In this document: positions 46,026-60,436 of the stretch, piece by piece | Position numbering within the stretch: the stretch's first letter is position 1 | How the letters are laid out: every line of letters begins with the position of its first letter | Assembly: GCA_034096865.1 (NCBI GenBank) | Contig: JAWQFJ010028913.1 | Location: 62,001-126,000 of the forward strand | Source: Theodoxus fluviatilis | Taxonomy: Eukaryota; Mollusca; Gastropoda; Cycloneritida; Neritidae | Length of the DNA: 64,000 nucleotides | Reading direction: 5' to 3' | The notes under the pieces: generated by a model | Told to the model about the DNA's origin: nothing | What the model saw: only the letters and a program-made list of their open reading frames with translations | The model's database searches: none | Position numbers and translations under genes: made by a program

Positions 46026-46420
46026 AGATTGTAGATGTTTCAGTGATAGATACATGAGTAAATCTGGTGAAGATCTGTAGATGCTTCAGTGGTAGATATA
46101 TGAGTAAATCTGGTGAAGATCTGTAGATGTTTCAGTGGTAGATACATGAGTAAATCTGGTGAAGATCTGTAGATGTTTCAGTGGTAGATACATGAGTAAA
46201 TCTGGTAAAGATATGTAGATGTATTAGTTGTAGTTACTATAAATCCAGTAAAGATTTGTTGATGTTTCAGTAGTAGATACTTTAAAGATCTGTAGATGTT
46301 TTAGTTGTAGTTACTATAAGTAAATCCAGTAAATATTTGTAAATGTTTCAGTGGTAGATACCATGAGTAAATCTGGTAAAGGTTTGTAAATATTTTAGTG
46401 GTAGATACCATTGAGTTAAA
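46026..46420. repeat. Degenerate tandem repeat, 46-bp period
   Basis: Eight to nine copies of AGATCTGTAGATGTTTCAGT followed by GGTAGATACATGAGTAAATC and TGGTGA; the first four are close and later ones decay with deletions. Unrelated in sequence to the satellite at 42 kb despite equal period. Confidence 0.9.
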
Positions 46421-49400
46421 CTTTGGTGTGTATTAATTTTCACAAACATGTTCATTTCTTGCATTTGTACACAGAAGTACAGTGTCACCAATAGATAATT
46501 CCTCATCCACTTCACCATGTAGTCTGGTCATGTATCATTAAAAAAAAAGAGGTTTTGATCTTGCCTAAACATGACAGCACTTCAGTGGACTAGAAGGAAA
46601 CCTCTCCTGCAATTTCCAAATCATCAACACCTCTTTATCTCTCTTTGGCTTACCCAGTGCCTTGGATGAAAGAAATCAAGAGTAGTGCATAACACTCTGC
46701 AGGCCACATGTCTGTTGATTGGTTCCACTTCAAAGGCCAAACATCAACAATGCTGTTGGTGCAGGAACGAATTTCATACCCCACCACACACTTAACAAGA
46801 TGAGGTATAGCAATATGAAGGCCTCAAAACTCTTTTTCCTTTATCACATGCATGCACTTTTGATTGAATGGAATATTTTTTAAGGTTCATAGTTCCGAAG
46901 AAGTTTTGAAAGATTGTGTGAATAAAATCCACATAAGACCCAGAGTGCAACAAACAGGAATAGGTATGTATTGCAATATGTTGATTATGGTTGTCACATG
47001 TACAGATTTGTACTCGTCACACAAGGATACAGGACAACGCTAAGGCACCCATTTTGTGAAGACTCATGCGAGCTACCAACTATCAATGACCAAATCAGGG
47101 TAAGAAAACGGAACGAAGATTAGGAAAGCCTGTACAGATACATAGACATATGATCTTTCCAGACCATAAATAGCCAGAAGAAAAGAAATTTTAAGGAGCA
47201 ATAATCTTGATATTCATATCAAACATGAATGCAAAGTTATCTTTGCCCAAACAAGGCTGGTTTTGTCAAAGAAAGTGCTACAAATCCAGGTGGTCTTGCA
47301 TCTACATCAAAAGCTTTCAATGAATTGGCAAATGGATGATTGATGTCCACACACAAGTTGGACACAACGATATTAACTGATGCTGAGTAAAAAGTTACAT
47401 CTATACATGTACACTATGTTAAACAGTTTGATTTCACAATAAATTACGTGTAGCAGAACACCACATGCATGCTGATATGTAACTACACAAAAAAGCAGAC
47501 ATGTACAGATCTTCGCCCCCCCTGGAATAAAATGTATGATTGACACTGAAACTCACACCATCAATTTAAAACATTGAATCACTCTTCCTTTCCTATTTAT
47601 AGACGTCCCATTCACTATAAAACTGTTCACAGGGGATAGATAACCATGTCTCCAAATGGATGCCAATACCAGCGTGCATGCAGTCATTTCACATACATAA
47701 ATCTCCCTGTCTCTGATTACTAGATGTGAAAAGACAGCACAAAAATCTATGTGCTTGAAGACCAATCTAGTACATTTCAGAGCATGCATACGGAAATTAA
47801 AAAATTTACAAACTGGAATATCACTTGCCTCCAAAAAAGGCTTTCACAGAAAGGATGAAACACATGACACGTGAGCTTCTCTCTCAGAAAACCCATCGCT
47901 CTCCATCTGGTCCAGCACACAGAAAACTTTCCTCTCTCTCTCTCTCTGTAGGAACATGGTCCACCATTCCAGGCCCTTCACCGGCCAACAAAATATGAAT
48001 TCTCAAGGAATGACCTGCTACATCATTCTGGTACACTCTGTGCACAAACTGTTTGCCTGTCGAACTAAAACTTTTCAGACCAACTATGAAAAAAAAACAA
48101 CTTTGCATAGTCAGGGCCTACACCCGATCATCCATGCGAGGTCTCTGTGCAAGCCACTGGTAAATTGGCAGCATTCTTGCAGGTTGGACAGTGGTGACTG
48201 CAACTCCACCCTGCAGCATCTTGCCACTTCTAAGGATAGTCTACAAATGGAGTAGAGTTCTTGTCCACGCTGAATCTTTGCAAAATCTGCCCAAAGTATA
48301 CAGCCTATATATGTTCATTAAAAAGTTACAAGAACAACAAACCTCTGTTTATCCTATTCAAGTATAAAAAGTACCAAAATCAAAACCTAGTTAGATGCTT
48401 TTTTGAAATCTGTCATAGGAACATCCATTTTCTTTGGTTTCTTCCAAGAGATTCTCTGATTGATGGCAAAGTCTCAGTAAAGACTTTTCCCCTTTCTGGA
48501 GAGAAAGAAGGCTTACATAGTACAACACAGAACTCCACCATGTCAGCAATTCTCCGAGAAGAACACACAACAAAAACGTTTGTTCTCCAGTTTTTTTAAG
48601 TTAAAGGAAAGGACAAGTCTTTGGCAAGAAAAGCCGACATGAGCAGTCTTGGACAGATTCAAAGTATTCAAACTGGAAGCGTGGCACCTACCACTCTCAA
48701 CGCAGTTTGGAATCCCTGATGGCCAACATCTTTTTCCTCTCCTGACCAATCCAAGAAGGAAATTGAGGGGAGATTTCAGATTTGATCAATGATTGGTCCT
48801 AATCACTTCTAATGGGTACTTGACGAAGACAGAAGGAAAATTCTACAAACTGAATCTTAAGTTAAAATTTGATTAATTTATATCAATGTGTACATTGAAC
48901 TCCTTTATAAAACACTCATATTATGACCAATTCAAAGCATTAATATAATTGGTATTCTTGCATACACATCAATAATCAGTCTCCCTCACTTTATTATACA
49001 CTATTTTCCCACATTGGTCCAGACTTTTCTTACAATTATTTGCACTTTGTATATTGCATACAACAACTCACACTTCCGAACAAGTGCTCTGAAATCTGTC
49101 TTGAATTCTACGTCTTCAAACCAAGAAAACGAAAACCACAAGGAAATAATTTTTGTCATCTACCACTCACACTTTTAGCATATTTCTTCAGGATTGGTTT
49201 GTACCCTCCGCTATGGGTTTACATGATTATCCATCCAAGGCCTTGTGTGGTGACAATGCGAGGGTATCTTGTCATAACTGTTCGTGCTGATTTGTCCCCT
49301 TGTGATTTCAACTAAACCCTTCAATGGATGTGCATTGACCACCCCAGTGTAATACCATTGATTTGAAATGATATTTTTTCAAGAGCGTTGATTAAATACT

Positions 49401-49720
49401 TTTTTTTCAGGGAAGTAAGAAAAACCACCTGAAGCGCAAACTCAATTTGTGAATGCTTTAGTTTGTGATATAAATCATTTTTCCCTACTTCCATTCTGTG
49501 GATTAGAACAATTGCATTACTTCAATTCTTATCATCAGTAATGTGGAACAAAAATCAATGAAAGAACATAAAGAAATAATAACAATGATAACCCCACCAG
49601 CAACACTAAACCAAGTGGCGTCTTTGAACACTATGGAACTGTAACAGTGAGACGTAGCAGCCCGATTACCAAACAAGCAACACCACTCAACAAACTGCTG
49701 TGTGGCTTCATCACCGCCCT
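46421..49720 (-). other. Probable 3' UTR or flank of the myosin gene
   Basis: AT-rich sequence directly after the myosin stop with no coding exon on either strand. A minus-strand AATAAA (TTTATT on plus) lies at 48990-48995, about 725 bases from the stop. Confidence 0.4.
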
Positions 49721-49844
49721 CTAGGCCTGCATGACGTCAAGACGGTTGCCCTTGCGAGCCACCTTGATGGTTCCCTGCTGGCCAGCAGAAGACCCCTTCT
49801 TGAAGGAGACCTCCACACTAGCACCCTTGAAGTCAGCCAGCAAA
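49721..49844 (-). CDS. MYO1B: MYO1B terminal coding exon
   Basis: It completes a His codon, then LLADFKGASVEVSFKKGSSA to NRLDVMQA and TAG. Ends about as far past the KGDF block as the human protein does. Confidence 0.94.
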
Positions 49845-51050
49845 CTGCAAGTCAAGAAAGATGCCATTAACAATTTACAAAAGTACTTAGAGATCCAATT
49901 ATACACAAGAATGCACTGACAAAAGACAGTGCCACACCATTTGACAGTGCAGGTAGTGCATACTTTCTTGTAGTTGTAACACTATCCCACTTTCCACTCC
50001 CATCCCTTTCCATCCTACCAGAAAAAAAGTCACTGCTCCTGTCAAATATTTTTAACATCCTTCATACTTTGCCTTACTTCATTGCAAACCTTTCAGTTCA
50101 CTTAACAATATATGTACTACTCAATCAGGTTCATTGATCCAAACCATGACACAATTTTGAGCAATACAGAAGTTTACCACCACATTCCCCTCATTTGAAA
50201 AGCAAAGGGCACAGTCCACAAGATGGAACATAGGCCATGCTGGGACACTTACTGCTCAGAGATCTGAATCTCTGCAGGTTTTCCAGTGTGGTTCTGCACC
50301 ACAAGGTAGGCTTTGGCAACAGCCTCTATGACACGCTCACAGGTGAAAACAAAGTCTCCCTTCTTGGTGAGGATGTCCCCGTTGGTTTCATGCTGAAAAA
50401 ACACCAGACACGGATGAGTTGCAAAATCGCTTTCCTCATACATTGTTAATTTAAAATTTACCTATTTAGATACAAGCAGCAACCTCTATTCTCACATAGA
50501 TCTTCAATAAACCAACTAGTAAATGGCATATTCAGTTCATTAGGCCTTCCACCCATCAAGAATATCACAATGCATGCAATACTCAACAAAACGGAAGCAG
50601 CTGTACATCAAGGTTGCAATTCTTGCAGGTCTCAAGCATATAAACAACAACAACAACAAATGAATTTAATGAGCAGGCCGTTGGCCCATTAAAAATATAA
50701 GCAGCAAATTGGAGAACTTAGAAAGTCTGCTCCACATTGTCATGAAAAAAGTATTGGCTCACATGAACATAGCATGTATATAGCTTTAATTTCAAATGCA
50801 TTCTCATCTTTAAGGTTGAGGAGTGATTATTATCTCCAAACCTGAGATTTGCAATAGTTGATGGGTTTTTAACTGATCACGTCCTCCATATCAAGGATCA
50901 ATTTTTTTTAATATAATAAGTTATTGTACAACATGAATAGCTCATTTTAATCATTTTTCAAAAAATCATTCAAAGAACCTGAACTACAAAGCTAATTTTT
51001 TCTTTAGGATCTACACCTTCTCTATAAAATTTCCCCACCTTGTATTTCAA

Positions 51051-51102
<52 letters not shown>

Positions 51103-54100
51103 CGTTCCTTCGTTCGTTCGTTCATGTGTGTGTGTGTGTGTATGTGTGTGTGTGCATGAGTGTAGTCTCTCTGTGTGTTCATATGTGTATCTATGTGTTC
51201 GTCTGTGTCTGTCTGTCCATATGTGTGTTTGTCTGCATCTGTCTGCACTCTCTCATATATGTGTCTATCCGTCTGTTAGTCTGCATACCTACCTGCCGGC
51301 AAAGTTAATTCAAACACACAATATGGCTTGACAAATGTGCAAAGCACTTACTCATTGTTTCTCCAGGGAATTTCCCACAGTTTAGAATGTTGATGCAACA
51401 GTACCCTCATTACACACGAGAACCAGCACTGGCACCGACCTTGTCGATGTGAAAGATGATGAGGCGGTCATGGAAGGGGCTGAGGGAGATGCGTCGCAGC
51501 TGACCCATGGGGATACGGTACTTGAGTGCCAGTGTGCGATGGTCAAGAACCAGCATGGCCTGTGTACTCATGGCCAACAACATGGGCACCAGCTGTCAGG
51601 CAAAGGAGAAAACAAATGTTACACAGAATGATGTGTACTACAGGAAAGAAATGAGAAAAAAGTATGGGTACCATAATGTTTTTGCCCAGACCTCTAGGTA
51701 CTCTATTTCATACAAACGAAAGTAACTGACGTTCAAACTTTGTTTCTTAAATTTAAAAAAGTCAGATAGTCATGCATGCCGAGATGGCGGTTTTCGTAGG
51801 AAGGGAGGTAACTGTTGTTTAACATTTAGTTCTTTCCCTTTGAAACAATAACGTATTTGGTGATCGGAAACATGAAATCTTATCTAAAAACATGTCAATC
51901 ATTCACTGGGGAGATTAGTGTCTGGGGCTGAATCTTTGACGGGTGATTATTTATTTCAGACCTGAATCAAAAAGGTCCTTTTCATTTGTATGTTTTGACT
52001 GAGTTAACAATCAACCTCTTCACTGTAGCAAAACAGTTCATGAGGAAATGTCACGTACACCAAATTTCTACATCCTTTAGACACATTCTGTTATATTCCC
52101 ATGTGACATCTGTTCATACGACCCTCATGCAAACCTACCTTTCCATTGGACCTGTTGACTTTCATGATCATGTCAGCAAAGACGATCTGCTGGTCTGCGG
52201 TCTGCTGGTACAACTTCTGCCACTTGGGGTTCTGCAGCAGCCCTACGTAGTCGCCCTTGAAGGGATGGGCCACACTGCAACAAGCAAGTGAATGAACAAA
52301 TGCATGAATGAATGAAAGAAGAAACGAATGAATGAACGAACAAACAAATGAATGAATGAATGTTACTAACCTGTGTGTCAGATCTGAATCTGTGTGGTGG
52401 AACAGGGCAGGTACTTCAATGCATGCCTACTCAAATATCATGTCATGAACTTATGTATGCATTTGCAAGATGGATTAAGAAATGGGCGTTGAATGAATCC
52501 CAGCCAGTGCAGCCTCAATCCATGTCAAACCTCACTTTAAACTAGAGTTGCTCCATCAATACTGATAACTTAGTGCATGAGTTCAAACACGAGAGAGAAC
52601 AGAACAACAGTAGCTCTGAGAGGAAAAAAAGGGAAATGGGATTTAACGTTTTGGGGCTGAATCTCGTTGCCAAGCCATAAGGCTGCCTGTATTTTACCCT
52701 TTACCAGGAGTCATCCTGTCACAGGCAAATACATGCACTTCAACACCCCAGTCTCTCACACACCCCACCCCACTCCCATCCCAGCCTCAGGTCTCCAACT
52801 CCTTTGATGCTTTTGGAAGCTGATTATTTTCTAATCTTGTACATCAAAGAGACTGTTATGAACATATAACTATTGCTGAAAGCACACACACACAGAATGA
52901 TAAGTACTGACGTAATCAACATTGATGCAAATAATGCAGCGGCCGTTTTTTGCTGATCATATTTGAGATTTGCCACGCCAGACACTCTATGGATTACTGC
53001 CACAAAGCTACAGAAAGACTGGTCATCCAAAGAAGCGCTACAAGGACTGTATCAAAGACAGGATGAAGCATTGTGGCATCCCTGCAAGAGATCTGAAGTC
53101 ATATGTTGAAGGCAGAAAGGGATGACGAGCTTTAACTCAGTGAGCCTTCACTTCCTGCGAGAAGAGTCGGCGGGAGAGAATCACCACTACAGGGAGTTAG
53201 TGAAAGCCTCTGCCTCTGCAACAGCCACTGCATCCTTGCCCTGCCCACGATGTCCCTGGGTGTGTCTCCAGAATTGGACTGGTCAGCCACACCTGGGTCC
53301 ACGAACGAACACAGCACAATAATTGACATCGTTGGATCGATGGTCTGCCAGCAACAATTTGAGATACTCCGACTAATCAAAGCAGCATGTGATACACTCA
53401 CCTCTGTGGATAGATCTCTTTCTTGCCCTTGAAAATGTCAGAGGCTGTCACCTTTTCCTTCATCTTGAAGCGTTTAGCGGAGTCACAAGTAAATCGGTAT
53501 CTCTCACACTGTAAGACGGACAAGAGTAAAGACACTCTGTTAGACAGTAAATAACAATTCTACTCCTCAGTATGACTTCAATATCTTAATAACATATCAC
53601 ACACATGCATGCACGCACGCACTCACGCACGCACGCACGCACGCACACACACAAACACACACGTTCCTTGCTGTCTGAAACAAGAGTGGTATATGTTCAA
53701 TTAAAACCCAACCTAAAGCTTAATGCTATGTTGAACAATGACTAATCACTTGAAATATCACGAGAAATACTACCCTCTGACTGCACATTCAACTCAATGT
53801 TTGTAACAGAAATTGCAAAACAGCCAATTACCCTCCATCGATGGTGTATTTTTCTCAGCTCATCCGAGGCTGTCTTGAACAAGGGGGAGCACTGGGGCCA
53901 GTTGTTGTCGATAGGCGACTGGCTGGGCAGATTTTCCCTCAGTTTGAGTAGGAACCGCTTTTTCTGTAACACCCAAGCACCTGGCGTGTCTAACCATACT
54001 TTTCAGCATCTAACAGGAATACAAACTCAGATCATTAGTCAAGCACAGATTATTTGATGCTAGACAGATGTGGGATGGGACAAGAGAAAGAGGAGAGGAA

Positions 54101-57100
54101 GAGACGATAGAGGAGGAGGGCGAAGAGAAGGAGGAGAAGGAGAAGGGCAGGGAGCAGGAGGAGGACAAAACGAGAAGGATGAAAGCGATGACAAGGACAA
54201 TGCGGACGAGGATAAAGAGAAGGACGTTGACAAAGAAGATGACGGCAAAAGGGGCGGACGAGGAAGATAAAGGACAGGAGCAGTAACCTCTCAAGGAAGA
54301 AGGAGAGAAGCAGGAAGAGGTGGGAAAGATACATGACGAGTAGACAGAGGACAAGAGGGAGGATGCAGATGCAGACAAGATTCAGGATGAACAAAACCAA
54401 GAGCAGCAGCAGCATCCACAGGAACAGGAACCAAAAGCAGAAGGCGCAGATGAAAAAAGAGTCAACAATATGAAAAACATAGATGCAAGAAGGAAAAATA
54501 ACACACACAGACCCGGCCACTCACCAGGGCAATCTTGAAGAAGCGAGCCACCTTGGGGCCGGCGTGCTTGCGGAACTTGCGTTTGTAGCGACGGCGGATG
54601 ATCCACCCTCGGCAATGGCTCTGGATGACAGTGGCTGCCCAGTGGATCTTCTGCTGCCTCTTCAGCTCCCGCAGCAGCTTCCGAGCCTGCAATTCACAGA
54701 CAGAGATGCTTGGTCTGCCTCCAACGCATCATCCACTGCTAAGCAACTGAATCGGAACCTGCAGCTTTTCCTGTTTTTACTTTCTAGCCTATATTGCAGT
54801 TTGTTAATTATCCTTGCTCAATTTTCTATTAAAAACATTCATATATACTGGACACACTTTCCATTGTAGAGAATTGTCAAGAGGGATACAGGGGTACGAA
54901 AGAGACCATTCATTTGTTACCACTGTCTGTGAAGTATTTGGATATCATCATTATACTCAGGTTGTTAAAATATCATTCTAAAAATGATCCCTTTGATTCC
55001 AGTATAAACATGCTATCCATTTACAGCACACCCATTTCATAAAATTCATACGATTTCTTTAAAGAGAAAATAGGGTCAAAGTGTGCTATTTCATTTTTAT
55101 GTATTTTTGTCTTGTCTTTCTTATTAGCGTCATTAGGCGATACCAGTGAGGGCATTCAATTATCTACATAATATATTATCGTAGATACGTTGTTAGACCT
55201 TATGAAACAGTTCATTAAACAAGACTACATCATTTATCAAATCTTCAATTCTGACCCCAACATATGTGTTACATTTACTTACAATATTCTGGTACTCATT
55301 CTCAAATCAATCCTAAAAAATCATAAACATGCTGCAGAAACTGCAAATTAAGGTTACTAAAAATATTGAAAAAATGTTCACACATGAAATGATGAATCAA
55401 ACAAGATGAAATGATCCACACAAAACCACTCCTGTTAAAAATGCATGGTCTAATACAACTGTTATTCTCTAAATGAATGATAAAACAAAGTCTAAACAAA
55501 CAAGCAACTTTTGCTTCTCTACTCAACAAAAATGTTAGTCACAAAATCTATATTGCATTGTAATTTGTCAGAAAATTGCAGCATACAGTTACAAGCGTAA
55601 ACACAAAAATCCCATTTGGTTGTCAGTAAGTAAACTGTTTTAGATAGTCACAGATGCACACAATTCTGCGAAAAGTTAATAAGAAATAAATAAAAATCCT
55701 CCACAATTTAGATAAAATAATTCACGATGCCCCACCACAAAATGAGACATTCAGCATCTTTTGAACAGTTACAGTTGTTTACATTATCACACAGTAGTAA
55801 GAATAAGCTTTCTATTGGCACAAAGATAATCAATATTGAATGCAGAATAAGGATAATATGTATGCCAAGTTAAGCCTACTGGCACCATATCATCGCCCTC
55901 TGAGAAAATTGGACTTCAACAAGTTACAGAACAGGAAAGAATTTTGAGTCGTAACATGCTCATAATTTGGTTTTTGTTTCTCCCCCTTCACGACAAAGCT
56001 GTCAATCAGATTCACAGAAATCAGAGAAGCAAGGGCTTTCCCATTTGCAACACTGAATTCACTGTGCGATCCTGGCCAAGCCGAAGAGCACATCGAGAGT
56101 GAAAAGGACCAATGTTGCTGTTTATCTCGCACTTTTACCCTTTTTTTCTATGCAGTATATTAAGTATGTATAGTTAACCGTTAATTTTTTAAACAACAAA
56201 TTGCCCAGGCAGCACGGCCTCCTTGGACGGCTCCCTTGGGATTGCCTGCCATGCCAGGAACCCTTGGATTCCAGTCCAGATCCAAGACGGCCCCAGCACT
56301 GGTGTCCAATGACAACCACTCCATGGCAGCCTAATGGAGTCCCAGACCCGTGGTTTCCAGGGTGAATCCATGCTTCCATCTAATAATCTATATGCAGTTC
56401 TATTATGGATGGAGTGTTCAAATTCCCCATCGATGGAACTTACCTCCAACCACAATTTGTGTCGATATCTCATCCGGGGCTGACGCGCTGCATGTCTCAT
56501 TTTGTGTGGAAAATACCTTTTCACATGCTGTTTGCAACATTACTATGGACAGAGAACTCTAATTCGTCAAAATATCTTTATTGATGGATTTGGCCCCACT
56601 CACGATTCACTTTGATAGCTCACATGGATCTGAAACGCTGAAAGTCTCATTTTTGTGACGAGGGTCACATGTCACACGCAGTTTTCTGCATTATTTTTTG
56701 CTCTAGAAAGCATGACACAACTGCTTTTCAACTTAAGGCAAGACACTACTAGGAAGCATGAAATTTTTAAATATGTTTATTGAAATTTTTTTGTTTCATT
56801 GGCATGAAAGAACTCATAACAGTAAATCAAAACATCAAAGTTTGACAGTAATTAAAATTATGGGTAATCCAAAATGGCCGCCTAACATGCAAAAATATGC
56901 AAATTTCTGTATCTTTTTAAATTTCTATAACTTCTTAACTACTTGATATTTCTTGAAAATTCTTTTTGCATTAAAATTGTACACTCTTTATCTTTAAATG
57001 TACAGAAGATTATGTTTGTAATGCAAAAAGTAAAAAAAATGTACTTATTGCTTCCACATCAATATCCGAATTGCAGATAAAGTAGGTTCAACATCAAAGA

Positions 57101-60100
57101 AAAAAAATCATATCTGGCCAAATAATCAGTTCACAGCAAAAAGTGTCTGTATGTTCATAAATTATTATACATGTAACATACCTGGAAAATTACAAGTCAT
57201 CATCATCATCCTGTGATGAGTTTGAGTAACTAATTGATTTGAACTCTATGAAAAAAACACATTTTGAGAAAATGGCAAAAACAACTTTTAGTCATGCATA
57301 AGTCCTTCTAAAACTATCCATCATGGCTAAAACTTGTTTCATTTATTCATACATTCATCCAGCAGGACTACACATGCTAAAAAATGAAACTGAACTTACA
57401 GTTTCCAGTTTTTAGTGTTTTGTGCAGTGAGTCAGTCCCCAGTACAAAAAAATGCAGGGATGGAAAAGTTCATGCTCAAGAGGAAAGGATCAGCCCTACT
57501 ACTACACAGGAAATGGCAAGGTCAATAAAGGCAACTTCAGAGAGACACATGCTGTGAATGAGTCAACAACAAGTCAGTTTGCCATTCCAGCACCATAGGT
57601 TTCCCCTTCTTCTTCCTCCTGAAGCCTCCTCTTCTGATGCCTTGAGTTGAAGGCATGAAGCCACTTACTACTTAGTGTAGGCGCTGTTGCTATGCCTGAA
57701 CAGAGGCTGCCACATTAGCTTTCTTCATTCTTCTGGCATCACAGGCTCCACATTTCAAGCAAAGTTTGCTGGCTAAGCCATTGTTTTTATCGTATAGTAT
57801 GCTGAAGGTGAGACCAGACCGAAAACAGTTCGGGCAAAGAACATCGTTCATCAGTTCACTCAGCTGATCTAAGTCAAGTGCACGTTGACCCACTTATGAT
57901 CGGTTTCAATCGGCTGCTTTGCTTCTGCCTGCATCATCTGTATCTTCCTCCTTGATGCCGATGCGTTTGAAGTTTCTTCCGGAATCGAGGCAGTTGAGAT
58001 GGAGGGACGAGGAGGCAGCGATCGCGATAGCACTGTCAACGCAGGCGTTGACGAAGTAGAACTAGACTTTCGACCTTGACCGCGAAGTATTTTCGAGGTG
58101 CGTGCAGCCGAAAGCTGCTCTCTTCGCCCACTATTTTTCGGTCGCGGCATAATGTTGAGTTTATTCACTCATGGGCATTCTCTGATTGTTTGATTGAAGT
58201 CGAATTTATTCGATTTGGTGCAAAACATAAACTAACTGAGAGAATTAGCGTTGAAGCGGCAGCCATGTTTACGATGCATTGTGGGCCAGGGAATCCTCGC
58301 TTTGGAGTCTCTGATTGGTTGAAACAAGTGGAATTCCCTCTCTAAGCTCAATGATTGGCTAGTGAGTTTCCAAACAACCCTGTGTACGCTGTTTGAAATC
58401 ATCAACTAAAAATAGACCACTATAGTTGGCGGAGTTATTTCCCTTGCTGTGCTCGATCGAAAAGACGAGCTTTCCAACGGTACCGGGCGTGAACCTCTTC
58501 GTAGAATAGATCGAAAGTTACAATTTTTCCAAAAGTCATAAAATACGATGCATCAATGACGTTTTTAACGTTTTTTACGAGGAGTGATGTTTTTCAAAGC
58601 CATTTTATTCAACTAATTATCGAATGACAGGTCGAAAAAAACACGTGGGGGCATTTGCAAGTGTTTGAACTACTCAAAACTGATGTTATCTCAAAAACGT
58701 CCAGATATGAAATTTTCCCAACTTTTCGACCCGTGTCTTGCCTTAATGTGCTGCAAAATTAGTGCTCTATTAATGGCTACCTGTCACAGGCAATAGAAGG
58801 CAGACTTTGCAATCTCTCCTTCGAATATTACACATTTCACACTATACAGTACATGCAATAAAAATAGGCATAAACAAAAACATATGTTGCTTTCAAGACA
58901 GAATAGTTCATTAAAAATATTCAACAGAAAGAAAGAGAGAGCTTTTAAGATATATCAAACTGATTCCGTGGTAGTTGTAAATGACATTTCATCCACAGTG
59001 TAAAAAACCTATAGGCACTGCATAACTATTCTACATATCGTTGACCATTGAAAGAAAAACCCTTTCAGACATTGCGCTACAAAGCACATAGACGAAATGG
59101 CTAAATCAAATTCCACACTGTCTACAACATTACCGGAACCTCTCTCTCTCTCTACTGTAAGTGTAAGGAAAGAGGTAAGGAGTCAAAGTGTTTAGACATT
59201 CAAGAAGAGATGAGAAGATGTTACTCAAAAACATAAACTCGACCCATTACCTTTCGAAAGAGGGATTGTTGAGAGAGAAAATAAAGAAACAAAACAACTC
59301 AGGAACAGTTCCGACAGGCAGATGAATCAAGAAAACTACAAGTCAGTTGGCTATCAATCTTAGGTTAAAAGAAACTCTACAACGAAATCTGGCATGGCTC
59401 ACAGCAAGGCAGTGTGACCAGCCCAAAAGGAGTCAGTGGTGAGTGAAATCTACACACAGAAGACACTGTAACACATGAGGCAGAATCAATGGACAGATGA
59501 AAAAGCCACATGCAAGTGTGGGAGCGGGAGCCAAACCTGCCACCCATGGTAGAACTTGTGAATGACTTCTACGGCCTGAAGAACTCTCTTCTCATGTTTG
59601 AGCTGTGCCAAAAGCTGGCGAGCCTGCAAGTCACACGGAAAGGTTCACATTCACAGGCACCAGCAGCCACCATTGCCAGTTCCTCTCCCACAGAGGATCA
59701 TCTGGACAAATGGCTTCTTCCTCATGGAGCCAACAACTGCCATACAACTTCATTTACCCCGATGTGCGGAGCAAGGCACTTTGCGTAGTGCAAAGCTATT
59801 TTGGTTATTTAAAGTCATGCTAATACAAAGATTGTGATAGGATCATTTACACATAAAGGTATAGGAATGAGCTGTCTTCCATAGTGTCGTTTGCAGGACT
59901 GCTTTTGAATTAAATCGTTTATCGAGATCAACCATTTATAAAAGTTCCCTGACAAAAAAAGTCATGGGCAGACAAAGCAATAAAAGAACTATGTCACAGC
60001 AGTTCAGACGTAACCTCACATTGCTGACGATCCTATATACAGACACATTTGATTTCGGTTTTAATACTAAGAGAGAATGATCATAATAGACAAATAATCA

Positions 60101-60259
60101 AATCACTGGTTTTAAGTGTGGTTTTTTTTTCATACCATACACACACTGACATGTGAAACAACACTTCAAAACAGTTACAAACTTGCCACAGGCTTGCATA
60201 TGCGTCGGCGCATGCATACGCATATGCACACAAGCACACACACACGCGCACACACGCAC

Positions 60260-60320
<61 letters not shown>

Positions 60321-60367
60321 TGTAACCACACACACATTCTAGTAAACTAGAGATTTCGCCTAGAATG

Positions 60368-60436
<69 letters not shown>

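Noticed and set aside
54010..54520. Leu/Ser/Phe-rich minus-strand frames that look like membrane proteins
   Set aside because: Come from a GA-rich low-complexity intron stretch between two supported myosin exons.
56122..56524. Minus-strand frames in the large myosin intron
   Set aside because: No domain or splice continuity; not near any cassette exon pattern.
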